Shown here piece by piece: positions 8,889 to 17,932 of a stretch of 64,000 nt of DNA. A model generated the notes under the pieces. That model made no database searches, was not told the origin of the DNA, and saw nothing but the letters and a program-made list of their open reading frames with translations. The stretch comes from Flavobacterium sp. (lineage in GTDB: Bacteria > Bacteroidota > Bacteroidia > Flavobacteriales > Flavobacteriaceae), in assembly GCA_012837155.1 (NCBI GenBank), contig CP051546.1, positions 2,008,224 through 2,072,223 of the forward strand, read 5' to 3'. The first letter of the stretch is position 1. Every line of letters begins with the position of its first letter. The position numbers and the translations under genes are program-made.

Positions 8889-10123
8889 TTAACGTTGTTG
8901 TCGCGCTACTTCTCCGTGATGCGACAAATCTAATCCAAGTTCCTGATCCTCATTAGTTACTCTTACTGGTATAAACTTGTTTATTATTTTAAACAGCAGC
9001 AAGGTAAAAAAGAATGCATAACTAGTGGCAAATACTATTGCAGCACATTCTTTAAACAATAGCATTCCGTTTCCTCCAAAAAACAATCCATTCGGGATAG
9101 CTTCATTAATGGTAGAATTTGCAAAAAACCTAAGCAAATAGTTCCAATTATTCCCCCCATTCCATGAATTCCCCATACATCAAGCGCGTCATCCCAACCT
9201 TTCTTTTCTTTATATTTTACCGCTAAATAGCATCCGAAAGCCGCAATAATTCCAATAATTGCCGAAGAATAAATGTCAACATAACCCGCAGCAGGCGTTA
9301 TTGTTGCTAAACCAGCAACTGCTCCTGTCATCAATCCGATAAATGTAGGTTTCTTATTGCCCGTATTCCATTCGATAATCAACCAAGTAACCGCAGCAAA
9401 AGAAGCGGCAGTATCGGTATTTAAAAAGGATGAAACGGTAATAGAATTAACCGCCAGTTCACTTCCTGCATTAAATCCGTACCATCCAAACCAAAGTAGT
9501 GCCGTTCCGATGGCTACCAATGGAATATTATTGGGCTCATGTTTATTTTGTCGTCTTCCTACAAAATACACCGACGCCAATGCTGCGAAACCAGCAGTTG
9601 CATGCACCGTAATTCCTCCTGCAAAATCAAAAACGCCCCATTCTGCTAGCAATCCGCCGCCCCAAACCATGTGAACAAAAGGATAGTAAACAAATATTTG
9701 CCAAAGGATTAGAAAAAACACATACGATTTGAATGAAACCCTATTGATAAAAGCACCTGTAATCAGCGCAGGCGTGATAATAGCAAACATCATTTGGTAA
9801 GCAATAAAAATATATTCTGGAAATCTTTTATCGGCAGAGTATAAAGTCGAAGGAGTAATTCCGTGATAAAAAGCTTTGTCAAAATTCCCTATTATTCCAA
9901 AAAAATCAGTTCCAGAGCTCATATTTCCACTAAAACAAACCGAATAGCCAAAAGCAAACCAAAGTACTGTTCCTATTCCCATAGAAACAAAACTTTGCAT
10001 CATAATGCTTAAAATATTTTTGTTACACCCCAATCCTCCATAAAAAAAAGCAAGCCCTGGAGTCATTAACATGACCAAACTAGTGGCAAGAATCATAAAA
10101 GTAGTTAAGCCGACATCTAACAT
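8889..10123 (-). CDS. amt: Ammonium transporter, frameshifted
   Basis: Inner-membrane ammonium channel with eleven predicted helices. Visible Amt features include TPGLAFFYGGLG at the start, HATAGFAALA, and GIHGMGGIIGTICLG. The frame breaks after that. Restoring one T in the run at 9123-9128 gives CLGFFANSTINEA and the normal C-terminal tail NEDQELGLDLSHHGEVARQ, for 411 residues in all. I start at MLDVGLTTFM (10123) rather than the upstream ATG 10147 because the first helix begins there. No glnB/glnK gene is adjacent. Confidence 0.93.
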
Positions 10124-10144
10124 AATTGTATTTTTAATTTGGAG

Positions 10145-10181
10145 CAAAAATATACAAATACACTAATATATATTTTACAAA
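10145..10181 (-). promoter_or_regulatory. Possible amt promoter
   Basis: On the minus strand TATTTTTG (10152-10145) fits the TAnnTTTG -7 box and a TTTG (10181-10178) lies upstream at a slightly long spacing. The box lies about 22 bases upstream of the chosen start. Confidence 0.4.
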
Positions 10182-10362
10182 TTTTATAAATATTGTTACG
10201 TTTAATCAATATAAAGGAGGTATAAATTGTTATTTTATACTAATTATGGCATTGACCCCCTAAAAAATGACCGTATGCTGCAAAAAAAATCAAATACTAA
10301 ATTTGTTTTAAAAATCATTTTTACAAAAAAATAACTTCATTATTATTTCATTCTCATTTTTT

Positions 10363-10370
10363 TACCTTTG
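10363..10370 (+). promoter_or_regulatory. -7 box TACCTTTG upstream of rlmH
   Basis: TACCTTTG matches TAnnTTTG and lies 19 bases before ATG 10390. No convincing -33 element was seen. Confidence 0.45.
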
Positions 10371-10389
10371 TTATTATTTAATTCGAAAA

Positions 10390-10863
10390 ATGAACATCAA
10401 ACTCATCGCCATTGGCAAAACCGACAATAAAAATCTTCAGTCACTTATTGACGAATATCAAAAACGCTTGTCCTTTTATATCAAATTCGACTTAGAGATT
10501 ATTCCCGACATCAAAAACGCAAAAAACTTATCAGAAAATCAGCAGAAAGAAAAAGAGGGCGAACTAATTTTGGCAAAAATTACATCAACAGACCAGCTCA
10601 TTATACTAGACGAAAACGGGAAAAATTTTTCAAGTGTGGCTTTCTCCGAGGAATTGCAGAAGAAAATGAATTCAGGTGTGAAAACCTTAGTCTATGTTAT
10701 TGGTGGTCCTTACGGCTTCTCGGAAGCAGTTTATGCTAAGGCAAGTGGGAAAATTTCACTTTCATCGATGACTTTTTCTCATCAAATGGTTCGATTATTT
10801 TTTATAGAACAATTGTATCGTGGGTTTACAATTTTGAAAAATGAGCCTTATCATCATCAGTAA
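10390..10863 (+). CDS. rlmH: 23S rRNA (pseudouridine-1915-N3)-methyltransferase RlmH
   Basis: 157 residues, full length. It methylates pseudouridine 1915 of 23S rRNA on assembled ribosomes. The SPOUT fold is evident from YVIGGPYGFSEAVY (AdoMet knot) and the invariant tail FFIEQLYRGFTILKNEPYHH. It starts at MNIKLIAIGKTDNK, the usual family start. Confidence 0.96.
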   Translation: MNIKLIAIGKTDNKNLQSLIDEYQKRLSFYIKFDLEIIPDIKNAKNLSENQQKEKEGELILAKITSTDQLIILDENGKNFSSVAFSEELQKKMNSGVKTLVYVIGGPYGFSEAVYAKASGKISLSSMTFSHQMVRLFFIEQLYRGFTILKNEPYHHQ

Positions 10864-11009
10864 AAATTTCTAAACCTTTTTTATATCGCCTTAGGTTTAC
10901 AAATCGAAAGTCTGTCTATTTGTGATAATTCTCTTAACCACAAATTAAAAATAAAAAAAAATCGTGAATTCGTGGCTAAAAAAGCATAAAAAAGTGGTTA
11001 CGACCACTT

Positions 11010-11327
11010 TTAGTTTTCTGGCGAAACCACTTCTCCATCCCATTCTAAAAATCCTCCCAATAAATTGTAAGCATTCTCAAAACCTAGATTATTCATGGCT
11101 TCACAAGCTTTTGCACTTCGAGCGCCAGAGCGACAATACACATAATAGTTTTTGGTTTTGTCCAAAGCATCAATTTTTTCAATAAATCCCTGTCCTTCAT
11201 AGATATCTATATTTATAGCATTAGGGATAATACCTTCATTACACTCCGCTTCAGTTCTTACGTCTAATATTACTGCATCTTTATCAGCTTTAAGCTGCGA
11301 AACCCAATCGTTTTGTGTTAAATTCAT
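11010..11327 (-). CDS. Rhodanese-like domain protein
   Basis: 105 residues, a single rhodanese domain. LDVRTEAECNEGIIPNAINI gives the CH2A motif and YYVYCRSGARSAKA carries the active-site Cys65. Such proteins transfer sulfane sulfur; the acceptor is unknown. It is followed on its 3' side by rlmH in convergent orientation and on its 5' side by the accessory island. Confidence 0.9.
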   Translation of the reverse strand: MNLTQNDWVSQLKADKDAVILDVRTEAECNEGIIPNAINIDIYEGQGFIEKIDALDKTKNYYVYCRSGARSAKACEAMNNLGFENAYNLLGGFLEWDGEVVSPEN

Positions 11328-11570
11328 CGTGTCTATTTTTTTTGTAAAAATACAAAGTTTTTATTTAACCCGCTGGGTGTAATTCAAGTTTGATTATTTT
11401 AAATACATAGAAAATTGTATCCAGAGTATTTGCAACGGCAAACAGAGGAACTCCTTATGTAGAAATACATAAATTTTTAGCTTAAAAATTTGGATTTGAT
11501 CTTGCCTTTCCGCGCTATAAGCAGTTTGGGACCAAATTAAGCCCTATTTTCGAACGAGCAATCGATTCCC

Positions 11571-11625
11571 GTTCAACAGGAGTTTCATTGTTAGTGCTGC
11601 GCACGCAACGAAACCCTAGCTGTTG
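11571..11625. repeat. attC-like palindromic repeat, copy 1
   Basis: Starts GTTCAAC and ends GTTG; the arms GAGTTTCATTG and CAACGAAACCC pair around a short loop. It is about 85-90% like the sequence at the right ends of both IS91-type elements (19230-19284 and 28169-28223). Another repeat piece with CCAAATTAAGCCCTATTTTC lies just left at 11530, and a similar piece recurs at 13890. Confidence 0.7.
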
Positions 11626-11793
11626 GCAGTAGTAATTTTATTTAGAATGGTAAGTCATCAGGTTCTATATTCGGTATCTTGGCAATTGGTTTTTCATAAT
11701 TGTAATTAAATTGTTGACAAACAGTATGCACCAAGTTGTCTTTGTCATCATCTGCAAGTGAATTGTACAAAGTGAACAATTCAAAAAGAGTTT

Positions 11794-12757
11794 TAGGTAT
11801 AAGCGTTTAGTTCGCACTTGTTAAGTGCTTATTTTATTGATATTTATTTACAATTCACCATCTTTCTTATTAACACATCGAATATTGTATCCATATTTGA
11901 CCTTATGTTGTATCTAAAATGGTATTCATCAAGATAATTTTGCATACGGTCTTTACTGCAATGGTGATGAATTCCTCGGAGCCATCCTTTTATATTCATT
12001 ATGTGTATATGTAGCTCTTTAAAGTTCTTTCCATCTTCTGATGCAACTTGTTTCAAATTTTTAAACTCCTTTTTTAAAGGTGTGTAACCTTTCCATTTAT
12101 CCGAAACTACTTCCGCTTCGCTTGAAACATATTTGGTTAAGAAAGCACCTAATTCTATTGCCGAAGAATGTTCAATAGCCTCAGCGTAAGCTCGACCAAC
12201 ACCATCTTCTAAAATTTCAACAGCCAAGACAATTAATTTTTTCAACCCTTTACTCCTTCCTTTTTACCTTCTTCTGGACCTCCAATCACAAACTCATCAA
12301 CGTGAATAACCCCTGTTAATGGGCTTTTTAGACTGCTCTTCATTACTTGCTGTAGTTTTTGTTTGAATGCCCAGCAGGTCATTTGTCGAAGTTCAAATTC
12401 ATTACTTAATTCTAAAGAAGACATCCCTTTTTTCTTCGTACTTATTTTGAAAACAATATGAAAGGCTATTAGTATTGAAAATTTAAGCTTTTCAAACATA
12501 GTTCCTGCTGTTGGACTTTCATCATATCGGCACTTGGTACAACGTCGGTTATGGATGTTTTTTCCTTTCCCAAATTTATCATTATTACATCGTTTACAAT
12601 TATAGCCACTAAGCCATTTTATCTCAGATAAATATTCTAAACAATCCTTATCTTCTTTAAATCTTTGGTTAAATTTTATTGAATTCACTCCTCTGAAAAT
12701 ATTGCGCTCTGTCATTTGACAAAGATAATTTATTTGCGACCTAAACGCTTATACCTA
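11794..12757 (-). mobile_element. IS1595-family (ISXO2-like) insertion sequence
   Basis: 964 bp. Terminal repeats TAGGTATAAGCGTTTAG (left) and its complement (right) continue with TCGCA. AAGAGTTT is duplicated at 11786-11793 and 12758-12765, an 8-bp target duplication as expected for IS1595. The clean duplication shows a simple, probably recent, insertion. Confidence 0.92.
11844..12715 (-). CDS. IS1595-family transposase, frameshifted
   Basis: The N-terminal zinc ribbon is CKRCNNDKF..CTKCRYDES. The ISXO2-like DDE domain has VIHVDEFVIGG (first D), VVSDKWKGYTP (second D) and a C-terminal NIKGWLRGIHHHCSKDRM / YLDEYHFRYN. The frame breaks at about 12260, where one missing base in GGTAAAAAGGAAGG restores EEGKKGRSKGLKKLIVLA. 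The corrected length is about 290 residues. Confidence 0.88.
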
Positions 12758-12833
12758 AAGAGTTTTATAACTTACTTCAAAATTGTGTTTGTTGTATTTT
12801 ACCAATGGAAACCCTTTGAATATATTCATTACA

Positions 12834-13814
12834 CTAATTTGTTTTAGACCATTTAAAACTTTGTGTCAAAGGTTTTAAATATTCTAACCAATTTTTAGCC
12901 ATTTCTAAAGTAAATATTTTGTCAAAAGTTATTCTTTGTCTTGAATATTCTTCTCCTTCATCGTAATCAATGTAAGTGTAATTTGTTATATCTTTTAATA
13001 ATACTTGAATTTCTTCTTGAAGTTTTTCTAAACTTTCAATATTTGTTTCTCTGGTTAAACTGGATAAATCAAAAGTAATTTTATCATCTATTTGATTTGT
13101 TTTATTCTCAAATAATTTGGTAATACTTTTTTCTATTCTATCGATTTTTATTTCTAATGGTTGAATAATTGCAGTTGCAATTTTATCTTTTTTGGTCAGT
13201 GATTCATACATAAATCCTGCCCATTGTTTTCTTAAAGTGTCTTTAATATCAGAAAATGATTCGAACGTACTTATGGCATTTCCTTCTTTTATCTCGTGAA
13301 TTATATCAAGAAAATAAAAAACATATTTATATGATTCATATGGAAAATGATATTGTTCATCAAAATTCTTTTTAATAGAATTCCTTACATTATCTGTCTC
13401 TTCATTAGATATATTATTTTCTTGAAAATGTTTTAAAGTAACTTTATCTAAAGCACGTTTATAGTTTTTATAATCATATTCAACATATTTATTTATAAAA
13501 ATATGTTTGTAAATTTTGACGTCTAATGCTCTTCTAAATTCTTTAAGTGTAACACTATCAGGAACAATACTTTCTTCTTTGTCTTGATGATAAAAACTGC
13601 CATAATTGTTGCCAACAACTAGAATAAATAATTGGCATTTATTTATTTCTTCAATACAAGAATCTTGAACGTGAGTTTCATAACTATAGAAAATATCATC
13701 AAATTCGCTCATAACGGCATCATAGCCAAAATCTCTAATGAAATTTCTTAATTGAAAACGTATTTCTTGTAAATCGTAACAAGTTGAACTAACAAAAAGT
13801 CTTGGTGTTGCCAT
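12834..13814 (-). CDS. DUF4062-domain protein
   Basis: 326 residues. The first 100 residues, MATPRLFVSSTCYDLQEIRF through DSCIEEINKCQLFILVVGNN to YGSFYH, are a DUF4062 domain, a TIR/SLOG-like sensor or NTD-binding fold. Unlike large DUF4062-NACHT proteins, it has no STAND ATPase. The rest is helical and charged, with a possible coiled coil at about 215-290. DUF4062 proteins are frequent in bacterial defence islands (established association, function unproven here). The only partner gene is the disrupted 73-residue one. A conflict or abortive-infection role is inference. Confidence 0.8.
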   Translation of the reverse strand: MATPRLFVSSTCYDLQEIRFQLRNFIRDFGYDAVMSEFDDIFYSYETHVQDSCIEEINKCQLFILVVGNNYGSFYHQDKEESIVPDSVTLKEFRRALDVKIYKHIFINKYVEYDYKNYKRALDKVTLKHFQENNISNEETDNVRNSIKKNFDEQYHFPYESYKYVFYFLDIIHEIKEGNAISTFESFSDIKDTLRKQWAGFMYESLTKKDKIATAIIQPLEIKIDRIEKSITKLFENKTNQIDDKITFDLSSLTRETNIESLEKLQEEIQVLLKDITNYTYIDYDEGEEYSRQRITFDKIFTLEMAKNWLEYLKPLTQSFKWSKTN

Positions 13815-13858
13815 ATTTTAATTTGATGTTTTATTCGGTTTTTTGGGATTATTACTGC

Positions 13859-13987
13859 TAACGTTCTCGCGCTACAGCGGGTTTGGGACTAAATTAAGCC
13901 CTATTTTCGGATTTGCCAAATCTTCCAAATACAAGACCAACTTTCCATTAAGCCAATTGCCCAAATCCGTTGTAGCGTGTGTTGAAC
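13859..13987. repeat. attC-like palindromic repeat, copy 2
   Basis: 129 bp. CGCTACAGCGGGTTTGGG on the left pairs with CCCAAATCCGTTGTAGCG on the right (16 of 18). The ends are TAACG and GTTGAAC; GTTGAAC fits the GTTRRRY core of integron attC sites. The left core does not fit RYYYAAC, so identity with attC is unproven. The IS91-type element starts right after GTTGAAC. Confidence 0.7.
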
Positions 13988-14666
13988 TAAACCTTCGGTA
14001 GCGCTTTACTAGATTTAGTATCTTACGAAGATAATTAAAAAAACGTAAAGTATGACTACAAAAAAAAGAATGCAGAAGATTTAAGAGAAAACAAAATACT
14101 GAATCAAGCCAAACGGGAAGTTCCAGGATTTGAGGGGCTTTTAAATCGTTTTGAGCGAACGGTTTCTGTTTTAGGCAGAAGCCAAAGTACTTTTAACAAT
14201 TATTCCCGTCACGTGGCGGCAATCTCGCTCTATTTTGGTAAAATCCCGACCGAACTAGATCCCGAACAAGTGCAGGACTATTTGTTTTACCAACAGAAAA
14301 AATCCAAAACACCCTCTCAAACTTATTTTAAACACTGCGTTTATGGCCTTCGGTTTTTACTTAAATCCGAAGGATTACCTTATGAATACCTGCGATTGCC
14401 CTCGATAAAACACGAGAAAAAACTTCCCGTGGTACTTAGTAAGGAAGAAGTTTGGGCTATGCTTCAAAGTGCCAAACTACTCAAACACAAAATTCTCATT
14501 GGTTTATACCATTGACTAATACAGTTTAGTCCAAAAAGGAGATGAAACGATATATTCAAATTCACAGGTTTTCTTGACAATTTCATTAGTTAGTTTTTTC
14601 ACCTCATTCTCTATGAAAGAACTTACCTCTTCTAGTGATTTGTGCAGTTTTCCAGTAAAAGCCCTT

Positions 14667-14674
14667 TTCATTCG
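14667..14674. repeat. Left 8-bp target duplication of IS1182
   Basis: TTCATTCG here and at 16427-16434, flanking the element exactly. Confidence 0.9.
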
Positions 14675-14785
14675 GAGGGTACTGAAAAAGTCTTTTTTCG
14701 AATAAATTGATAAATAAAAGGAGTAGAAAGCTTAGGATTTCTACTCCTTTTTGGTATATTTAGCTGTAATTATAAGGTTTTTTAC

Positions 14786-16234
14786 ATGTTAGTACAGCAA
14801 CAAACAATACAGTTCAGCGAGCATTCCTCTTTATATGATTTAATTATTCCAAGGAATAATCTTTTGAGAAAAATTAACGATTTGATAGACTTTTCATTTA
14901 TCTACGATGAGTTGTTAAATAAATACTGCACCAATAATGGACGTATGGCAGAAAGTCCCGTTCGTATGTTCAAGTATTTGCTTCTTAAAACAATTTACAC
15001 CGTTTCCGATGTTGATGTAGTGGAACGTTCGCGTTACGATATGTCCTTTAAATATTTTTTGGATATGAATCCAGAAGACGATGTTATTAATCCGAGTTCG
15101 TTGACCAAATTCAGAAAACTACGTTTGAAAGACACCGACTTGTTAAATCTGTTGATAAACAAAACGGTAACCATAGCTATTGAAAAAGGCATCATCCGTT
15201 CTAAGTCTATTATTGTTGATGCCACACATACTTTATCAAGATCTAATCCGTTTTTAGCCATCGATGTATTGAGAGAACGCTCCAAGTTACTTCGAAAAAC
15301 AGTATACACCTTTGACGACCAATTCAAAGAACGTATGCCCAAAAAAAATACCGACAATGATTTAGAAAAGGAGCTGGCTTATTGCAAAGAGTTAGAAAAA
15401 CGCATAGAAAATGAGCCGTCTATAAGTTCAATACCCGCTGTGAAGGAAAAATTAAATCTGCTAAAAGAAACCGTAGAAGACACTCAAGAAAATTTAACCC
15501 TATCCAAAGATACCGATGCAAAAATAGGTCATAAATCTGCCGAGAGTTCCTTTTTTGGCTACAAAACTCATTTGGCTATGACCGAAGAGCGCATCATTAC
15601 CGCGGCTGTAGTTACATCTGGAGAAAAAGGCGATGGACCAGAATTACCTAAACTTTTAGAAATCAGTCAAGAAAACGGAGTTGATGTAGATACCATTATT
15701 GGCGACGGAGCTTATTCTGGAAAAGAGAATCTTAAAATTACAACTGAACAAAACATAAAAATAGTAGCGCGTCTAAATCCATCTATAACCCAAGGCTTTA
15801 GGAAAGATGAAGATAAATTTGATTACAATAAAGATGCCGATAGGTTTGTTTGCCCAGCAGGGCATTTAGCAATACGAAAAGCGCGCCAAGGCACTAAAGA
15901 TGTCGGGGTAAATCAAGTAGATACTTACTATTTTGATGTCGAAAAATGCAAGCATTGCCCTTTAAAGGAAGGTTGTTATAAAGATGGAGCCAAGACAAAA
16001 ACGTATTCGGTATCCATAAAATCAGAATTGCATCAAGACCAAATGGCTTTTCAAGAAACAGAATATTACAAAGAAAAAGCAAAACATCGATACAAGATAG
16101 AAGCTAAAAATAGCGAGTTAAAAAATATACACGGTTATGATAGAGCAATATCATACGGTATTACCAATATGCAAATGCAAGGTGCAATAGCAATTTTTAC
16201 AGTCAACTTAAAAAGAATACTCAAATTAATGTAG
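14786..16234 (+). CDS. IS1182-family transposase
   Basis: 482 residues, intact. The N-terminal DUF772 domain has GRMAESPVRMFKYLLLKTIY. The DDE catalytic core follows: IIVDATHTLS (D), then TIIGDGAYSGKENL (D), and a C-terminal AKHRYKIEAKNSELKNIHGY (E). A Cys cluster CKHCPLKEGCYK matches the family's DDE_6-type zinc motif. The intact frame in a region full of indels shows that not every gene was affected. Confidence 0.93.
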   Translation: MLVQQQTIQFSEHSSLYDLIIPRNNLLRKINDLIDFSFIYDELLNKYCTNNGRMAESPVRMFKYLLLKTIYTVSDVDVVERSRYDMSFKYFLDMNPEDDVINPSSLTKFRKLRLKDTDLLNLLINKTVTIAIEKGIIRSKSIIVDATHTLSRSNPFLAIDVLRERSKLLRKTVYTFDDQFKERMPKKNTDNDLEKELAYCKELEKRIENEPSISSIPAVKEKLNLLKETVEDTQENLTLSKDTDAKIGHKSAESSFFGYKTHLAMTEERIITAAVVTSGEKGDGPELPKLLEISQENGVDVDTIIGDGAYSGKENLKITTEQNIKIVARLNPSITQGFRKDEDKFDYNKDADRFVCPAGHLAIRKARQGTKDVGVNQVDTYYFDVEKCKHCPLKEGCYKDGAKTKTYSVSIKSELHQDQMAFQETEYYKEKAKHRYKIEAKNSELKNIHGYDRAISYGITNMQMQGAIAIFTVNLKRILKLM

Positions 16235-16328
16235 AAAATGTAATCTACACGTGCATTTTACCAAATGAACCTGTATAAGTCAAAAACAGACACATACAAT
16301 CAACAATAAAAAACAGTTACAAAAATAA

Positions 16329-16374
16329 AACCGCTTATAACGGATGCTTAAAATCCTGTTATAAGCGGTTTTTT
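16329..16374 (+). terminator. Terminator at the end of the IS1182 transposase gene
   Basis: AACCGCTTATAAC pairs with GTTATAAGCGGTT, followed by a T-run; 13 perfect pairs. Confidence 0.85.
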
Positions 16375-17932
16375 AATATCTAAAAAAGAACGTTGATCAA
16401 AATAAGTGATGTTTTTCAGTACCCTCTTCATTCGCCACCATATTTTTTCTGAGGGATTGAGTTCTGGTGAATATGGTGGGATAAAAAGTAACGCTATGTT
16501 ATTTGGAATGGTAAGGGTCTTTGATTTGTGAAATGCACCATTATCTAAGATTATTATTTTAAATTCATCAGGTCTCTCTTTTGAAAATTCATTTAGGAAT
16601 AGTTGAAAATTATTTGAATTGCAATGGGGTAATTCCAATTCAAAATGATCTCCTGTAAATGGTGAATAAGCACCAAATAACCATGTGGCTTTGAATACTT
16701 GTTGAAAGACACATATCGGCTTAATTCCTTTTGCCGTTAAGGCTTTTCCGTTTCTAGTAAACATCCCGAACCGACTTTCATCTTGACAATACAAGTTTAT
16801 TGTTTTAAATCCCCATCCTTTTTCGTTGTAGATGTTTTCACATTCTTTACTGAAATTTTTTTAAAATCCTCAACCTTAATTTGGTCTTTCTTAACATGAA
16901 TTTTTCTTGCGGTCTTTATTTTTGCCTTGAATTTTCTATAAACGTACCCTTTGAAAGTGCTGTAATTAGTTTGTTTCCCAAACTTTTCATCAAACCAAGC
17001 TAACAGTTCGACGTATCCAACAAACCCGTTTTCAGGATTAAACATCTGTTCTCTTAAAGCTTGCTCTTCTTCCAAAGTTATAACACTGGGCTTGTATCCT
17101 TTTTTAGAATGTCTTGTCAGTAGTTCAATCCCTCCATTAATATAGAGGTCGCGCCACGACTGAATACTATTATGATTAACCCCTATGGCTTGAGCAACCT
17201 CTCTTTTAGAAATTCCATTCAGTTCATTTTCTTTAAAAACAAGTAAAGCATGTACTCTCTTTGCAATCATGGGGTTGCTCTTTTTTTGAATTTTTTTGAG
17301 CTCCGACAAGCTCTCCTTTATTGTAAATATTTTTGGTGACGACATATATTTTCTTTCTTAAGCCAAATATACGATTTTTATATTTTAGTCCAATGTGAAT
17401 AAAAAAAATGTTTCGAGTGTTTTTGGACTATTTTATAAAAATCAATGGTATAACTTTATGGCTGTGGACTTCGTTGTATGGAAGCCAGAAATGTTCGTTT
17501 ACAGGATTTGGATTTCGATAGAAAACAACTCAAAGTCGTTCAAGGCAAAGGTAAAAAAGACCGCTATGTTCCGCTTTCGGTGCATTTAATCCGAGGTTTA
17601 AAAAAATATATCGAAGCCGAAAAATCCCAAGATTATCTCTTCAATGGTCAACCTATCGAAAGGGCTGGAGGCGATTTTGATTCACGGTATTCCCAGCGTG
17701 GCGTGCAATGGGCAGTTAGACAAGTTGCCAAAGCGGCAGGTGTGAAAAAAGAAGTACATACCCACACGCTTCGGCACAGCTATGCCACGCATTTGCTCGA
17801 AGACGGTATGGATATTATGACCCTTAAAGATCTTTTAGGACATCAAAATATCGAAACCACGATGGAATATCTGCACATTGCCCAACTCGAGAGTCAGCGC
17901 ATTTTTAGTCCACTCGATACTCTTTTTGCAAA

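Larger units (their letters stand above)
11642..12829 (-). pseudogene. Small 73-residue gene disrupted by the IS1595 element
   Basis: Removing the IS and one 8-bp target copy joins MNIFKGFPLVKYNKHNFEVS to YKTLFELFTLYNSLADDDKD and ends in IAKIPNIEPDDLPF. The ATG at 12829 starts 5 bases after the DUF4062 stop, so the two formed an operon. I do not recognise the protein. It is acidic and probably small and soluble. The IS sits after about residue 25, so no full product is made unless a second copy exists. Confidence 0.7.
11626..13858. mobile_element. Cassette unit 1: DUF4062 gene plus 73-residue partner (IS-disrupted)
   Basis: The unit begins GCAGTAGTAAT right after GTTG (11622-11625) and ends ATTACTGC right before TAAC (13859-13862). 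Its two ends are thus short inverted repeats. It contains a two-gene operon on the minus strand. A palindromic repeat adjoins each end. Calling it a mobile cassette is inference from this geometry and from two similar units at 19285 and 27744. Confidence 0.5.
14675..16426 (+). mobile_element. IS1182-family element
   Basis: 1752 bp. Ends are GAGGGTACTGAAAAAGTC and the complement of GAGGGTACTGAAAAACATC. It carries one intact transposase gene and an internal terminator. It is the innermost, and so youngest, of three nested elements. Confidence 0.9.
14516..17345 (-). pseudogene. IS630 transposase, interrupted by IS1182
   Basis: The N-terminal part (17345-16797) is a helix-turn-helix module (SKREVAQAIGVNHNSIQSW). 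The DDE part has LYCQDESRFGMF, IIILDNGAFHKSK and PPYSPELNPSEKIWWRMKR. The IS1182 lies right after WWRMKR. The tail RAFTGKLHKSLEEVSSFIEN to EFEYIVSSPFWTKLY is found on its far side, ending at 14516. The two ORFs join at T TTA AAA followed closely by TAA, a classic -1 slippery heptamer, so this frameshift may be programmed. Confidence 0.85.
14507..17450 (-). mobile_element. IS630-family element inserted in the recombinase gene
   Basis: Ends are TACCATTGACT.. (left) and TACCATTGATT.. (right, complement), both continuing to TAGTCCAAAAA. It sits at a TA dinucleotide, as IS630 does; one extra A lies at the right junction. It is 1.18 kb without the IS1182 inside it. Copy B of the IS91-type element shows the empty site. 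Confidence 0.88.

Noticed and set aside
14786-16234. IS1182 as an insertion directly in the recombinase gene
   Set aside because: Its target duplication TTCATTCG lies inside the IS630 transposase gene, so IS630 came first.
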